Of a stretch of DNA of 35,946 bases, positions 32,103 through 35,946 are shown one piece after another. Position 1 is the first letter of the stretch. Each line of letters begins with the position of its first letter. Below the pieces are notes generated by a model, which worked only from the letters and a program-made list of their open reading frames with translations, had not been told where the DNA came from and did no database searches. Made by a program: the position numbers and the translations under genes. Where the stretch lies: contig JAOARQ010000062.1 of assembly GCA_025210455.1 (NCBI GenBank), forward strand, positions 1 to 35,946, given 5' to 3'. Source of the DNA: Pelagimonas sp. GTDB taxonomy: Bacteria > Pseudomonadota > Alphaproteobacteria > Rhodobacterales > Rhodobacteraceae.

Positions 32103-34202
32103 ATGACCGCAACACCCCAACTGCGCCTGGCCATAGATATTGGCGGCACGTTCACCGACACTGTGCTTGTCGAGGGCGAGGAGACGATCCTTGCCTAGAC
32201 CAAGACCCTGACCACCCACCAGAACCCTGCCGATGGCGCGATGGAAGGCGCGAAACGGGTGATGGCCCAGACCGGGCGTGCGCTGTCCGAGGTTACGGGC
32301 TTCATCCACGGCACAACTCTGGCGACCAATGCGCTGATCGAACGGCGTGGGGCGACAGTGGCGACGATCTGTACCGAAGGGTTCCGCGATATTCTGGATA
32401 TCGGGTACGAGCGTCGGTATTCGCAGTACGATATCAATCTGGAAAAGCCCGACCTGCTGGTGCCGCGTGAACACTCGTTGGTGATCCGCGAACGCATGTC
32501 GGCGGATGGCGAGGTGCTGATTGCGCTGGATGATGGCGCGATAGATGGGCTGCTGGCTCAGATCGACGCGACCGGTGCCCAGGCGCTGGCGATCTGTCTG
32601 ATGCACACTTATGCCAACCCGGCGCATGAGCTGCGTCTGCGCGAGATTCTGGCCGAGAAGCGGCCCGAGATTACTGTCTCTATTTCGTCCGAAGTCAGCC
32701 CCGAGGCGCGGGAGTTCGACCGGCTGTGCACCACCGTGGCGAATGCCTATATTCAGCCGCTGATGGAAACCTATCTGGCGCGCTTTGTCGCCCAGTTCGA
32801 GGCCGAGGGGGTTACTTGCCCGATTCTGATGATGACTGCGGGTGGCGGCATGTGCACAGTGCAGACTGCCGCGCGTTTCCCGATCCGTCTGGTGGAATCA
32901 GGCCCCGCCGGGGGCGCCATTCTGGCTGCGCGCATTGCCGCGCGTGCGGGGTTGGATCAGGTTCTGTCTTTCGATGTGGGGGGCACCACCGCAAAGCTCT
33001 GTCTGATTGACCAGGCGCGTCCGCAGACGTCTCGCGCGTTTGAGATCGCCCGCGCCGCGCGTTTTATCAAGGGGTCTGGCATGCCCGTGCGCATCCCGGT
33101 GATCGAGATGATCGAGATCGGGGCAGGGGGCGGCTCTATCGCCGGGGTCGACCGGCTGGGGCGCCTGACCGTGGGGCCGAAATCGGCGGGGTCCGAACCC
33201 GGCCCAGTTGCCTTCATGCGCGGCGGTACGGATCCGACCGTGACCGACAGTGATATTGCCCTGGGCTATATCGTGCCCGACACCTTCGCCGAAGGGCATA
33301 TCAAGCTGGACCCGGAGGGGTCCAAAGAGGCTCTGGCCCGTTTGATCGGGTCTAAGCTGGACACGGACGCTGTAGGGGCGGCCGATGGGGTCAGCCGCAT
33401 CGTGGATGAGAGCATGGCCAGCGCGGGCCGGATGCACGCGGTGGAATCGGGCAAGGACCTGGGGCCGCGCACCATGATTGCTTTTGGGGGAAATGGCCCG
33501 CTGCATGCCAGCCGCGTGGCGCGGTCTGCGGGCGTCAGACGCATCGTCATTCCGCCCAATCCGGGCGTTGGCTCGGCGGTCGGTTTTCTGTTCGCGCCGG
33601 TCAGCTTCGAAATCGTGCGCTCGCGCTATTCGCTACTGAACTCTATGGACATGGACGGGGTGAATGGTTTGTTTGACGCGATGATTGCCGAGGCCATGGG
33701 CGTGGTTGCTCAGGGCGCGGGTGATGCGCCTACGGAAACCCTGCGCACCGCCTTCATGCGCTATAACGGGCAGGGGCATGAGATCGAGATCACCCTGCCA
33801 GACCGGGCATTGACAGTGGCGGACATTGCCCCGCTGACTGCCGCCTTTGAAGAGGAATACCGCAAGCAGTTCTCGCGCCCTGTGCCGGGGATGGAAATCG
33901 AAATCCTCAACTGGGCGGTGCGTGTGGCAACCATCGACGGTGCGGTGCCGCCGGTGCCCGCGACGCCAGGGCTGACCACGCTTAAGCCGAGCAGCACCCG
34001 GCCGATCACCTGCGATCTGGATGGAAACGCCAAGGAGGCGGCCTTTGTCGCCCGCGCTGATATGAAACCGGGCGACCATGTGCCCGGTCCTGCTCTGATC
34101 CATGAACCGCAGACCACCACGCTGGTGTCGGCTGATTTCTCGGCCCATCTGGATGCAATTGGAAACCTTGTGCTGGTTCAAGACCAGAAAGGAGGCGCAT
34201 AA
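32103..34202 (+). pseudogene. hyuA: Hydantoinase/oxoprolinase subunit A interrupted by an in-frame TAG
   Basis: The reading frame from the ATG at 32103 encodes a HyuA-type protein of 699 residues but has a TAG stop at codon 32 (32196-32198), inside the N-terminal ATP-fold domain. Both sides match the family: LAIDIGGTFTDTVLV before, TKTLTTHQNPADGAMEGA after. Later motifs are normal (IHGTTLATNALIERRGA, SGPAGG, FDVGGTTAKLCLID, AFGGNGPLHA). HyuA with HyuB uses ATP to open hydantoin, 5-oxoproline or similar rings. The rest of the gene is undamaged, so the mutation is recent, or the stop is suppressed, or it is a sequencing error. An internal start would lose the phosphate-binding loop. It overlaps hyuB by one base. 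Confidence 0.85.
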
Positions 34203-35833
34203 TGACTGCAGATCTTTCCCCCGCCCGCCTGCAAGTGATGTGGAACCGTCTTTTGGCGGTTGTCGAAGAGCAGGGCCAGACCCTGATCCGCGCCGCCTTT
34301 TCCCCCATTGTGCGCGAATGCGGCGATGTTTCCGCCGGGATCTTTGACGTGAACGGGCGTATGCTGGCTCAGGCCGTTACTGGCACGCCGGGCCATATCA
34401 ACACCATGGCCGAGGCGGTTTTGCATCTACGCGGGCGCTTTGCGCTTGAGGACATGAAGCCCGGTGATATCTACATGACCAACGATCCCTGGCTGGCCTC
34501 GGGGCACCTCAATGACTTCCTGCTGATGATGCCCGCGTTCAAGGACGGCAAGGTGATCGGTTTCACCTCCTGTACTTCGCACCTGGTGGATCTGGGTGGT
34601 CTGGGCATGGGGCCAGAGGGCGCTGATATCTATGACGAGGGCCTTTTGATTCCGCCCTGCAAGCTGGTCGAGCAAGGCACGCCCAACCCGCTGCTGATGG
34701 ATATCATCCGCGTAAACTCCCGCGAGCCGATTGCGAACGAAGGCGACATCTACGCGCTTATTGCCTGCTGTGAGGCAGGGGTGAACCGGCTGGTGGATAT
34801 GATGGAGGAGTTCGGCATCGATGACCTGCACAGGCTGGGCGATTACATCATCGACACCTCGCGCAAAGGTGCGTTAGCGGCGATCGCGGAAGTGCCGGAA
34901 GGCACCTACAAGAATATGCTGAAGATGGACGGATATGAGAATGAACTGGAGCTGCACGCGACCCTGACCGTCACCAAAGACAGCATGCATGTGGATTTCA
35001 CAGGCACTTCGGGTCTGTCGAAGAAGGGCATAAACGTGCCACTGAATTATGCCACTGCCTATACGGTCTTTGCGCTGCGCTGCATCGTCGGGCCGGATGT
35101 TCCGAACAATGCGGGGTCGCTGGAGCCTTTCACCGTGGACGGGCCTAAGAACTGCATCCTGAATGCGCAACATCCCGCGCCGGTCGCCATGCGCCACACG
35201 CTGGGGCAGGTGACGCCGGATCTCGTGCTGGGCTGCCTGCATCAGGCGCTGCCGGATGAGGTGCCCGCCGAGGGTGCAAGCTGCATGTTCGACCTGCCGA
35301 TGCGCCATGCGCCCGAAGTGGCTGCAGAAGGCGGACGCGAGTTCGCCATTGAACCGGTGCACAACGGCGGCACCGGCGCGCGGCCGCACGCCGATGGGCT
35401 GTCGGCCACCGCTTACCCGTCGGGTGTTTTCGGCTCTCAGGTCGAGATCACCGAAAGCGTGGCGCCGGTGGTCATGTGGCGGCGAGAGCTGCTGCCGGAC
35501 ACTGGCGGGCCGGGCAAGTATCGCGGCGGCCTTGGCCAGCGGATCGAGATGACCTCGTCCAACGGCGCGCCCTTTATCGTGTTCCTGTCGGTCGAGCGGC
35601 TGAAGTTCCCGGCACTTGGCCGCATGGGCGGGCAGCCCGGTGCGCCGGGGCGGATCAGGTTCCGCGACAGTGGTGGTGATATCCCCGGCAAGGGCGAGCT
35701 GCGCGTCACCGGCGACGACTATCTGATTTTTGATACCCCCGGAGGTGGTGGGTTTGGCGGGGACTGTTGCATTAATTGTATGTTCACATACGCATGCCGT
35801 GTTTCATCACGCTTCAGCTGCGTGTTCGAATAG
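34202..35833 (+). pseudogene. hyuB: Hydantoinase/oxoprolinase subunit B, 3' end cut by an IS element
   Basis: This is the B subunit of the same enzyme, starting at an ATG that overlaps the hyuA stop (TAATG), with AAAGGAGG just upstream. The family motifs run normally: PIVRECGDVSAGIFD, GDIYMTNDPWLASGHLNDF, NVPLNYATAYT, NNAGSLEPF, GGTGARPHADGLS, PGKYRGGLGQ. They continue to FDTPGGGGFG, the usual near-C-terminal motif. At 35759 the sequence changes abruptly into an IS6-family terminal repeat, and the frame runs 24 foreign residues to a stop at 35831-35833. The normal last portion is missing. The truncated chain could still fold, but the operon looks inactivated with hyuA. Confidence 0.85.
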
Positions 35834-35946
35834 TTGACGGATGAAGGCAATCTCGCCCTTAACACCGGGCGGCTTCTTATAGATGTGACCGCGTTTGATG
35901 GTTCGGATAGTTTCAATCCCGCTGAGGGTCGCCTTGGCAGACTGCA
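35759..35946 (-). mobile_element. IS6-family insertion sequence, left end, truncated by window
   Basis: The element begins at GGGGACTGTTGCA (35759-35771), close to the GGCACTGTTGCA ends of the IS6/IS26 family, and interrupts hyuB. The transposase inside runs on the minus strand. The rest of the element, the other terminal repeat and the target duplication are outside the window. Confidence 0.82.
35807..35946 (-). CDS. IS6-family transposase, C-terminal part
   Basis: The minus-strand frame from the window edge to the TGA at 35807-35809 encodes about 45 residues: SAKATLSGIETIRTIKRGHI, then KKPPGVKGEIAFIRQLFEH. This is the conserved C-terminus of IS6-family DDE transposases, with the final helix before the terminal repeat. 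Catalytic residues lie outside the window. It ends about 48 bases inside the IS end, as usual for the family. Its frame is undamaged as far as seen, so the element may be active. Confidence 0.85.
   Translation of the reverse strand, partial: QSAKATLSGIETIRTIKRGHIYKKPPGVKGEIAFIRQLFEHAAEA

Noticed and set aside
1-35946. CRISPR arrays, tRNA and rRNA genes
   Set aside because: No regularly spaced repeats and no tRNA- or rRNA-like sequence were seen in reading both strands.

Overview
The window looks like part of a plasmid or chromid of a marine-type alphaproteobacterium, most likely the Roseobacter/Rhodobacteraceae group. The grounds are a complete repABC replication and partition module, moderately high GC coding sequence, and an alphaproteobacterial-style inositol cluster with a RbsC-type ABC transporter. 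The assignment rests on gene content and protein style, not on a database match.

Layout. Positions 1-1226 hold the end of a lipoprotein gene, a 54-residue orphan protein and a VapBC toxin-antitoxin pair. Positions 1227-2495 are a decayed stretch with short coding-like remnants. A tyrosine recombinase (2496-3566) and a Fic-family enzyme (3643-4725, minus strand) precede repA-repB-repC (5008-8518). The repB-repC gap encodes a counter-transcribed RNA on the minus strand, and a perfect 16-bp parS-like palindrome overlaps the repC stop codon.

Positions 8716-19241 carry eight tightly packed plus-strand genes that form no pathway I recognise. They encode a secreted coiled-coil protein, two secreted trypsin-like proteases carrying Sel1-type repeats (one also has a peptidoglycan-binding domain), an OmpA-domain protein, two unrecognised soluble proteins, a single-pass membrane protein with an apparent Lon-like Ser/Lys protease domain on its N-terminal side, and a secreted cysteine-rich protein. 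This is the best candidate for an undescribed system: an envelope-spanning set with proteases on both sides of the inner membrane.

Positions 19382-31229 form a myo-inositol regulon. iolD-iolC-iolB-iolJ run on the minus strand, divergent from a Gfo/Idh dehydrogenase, iolE and a second Gfo/Idh dehydrogenase. A LacI-type regulator and a binding protein/permease/ATPase uptake operon follow. The same perfect 16-bp palindrome, TTGCAACCGGTTGCAA, lies in the divergent iol promoter region and upstream of the transporter operon, so one repressor probably controls both. iolA is not in the window.

Positions 31555-35946 are a decaying mobile segment. A deleted IS6-family transposase remnant is followed by a hydantoinase/oxoprolinase pair. 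hyuA has an in-frame TAG at codon 32. hyuB is cut near its 3' end by another IS6-family element that runs off the window. Both IS copies face the same way, as in an IS6-type composite element.
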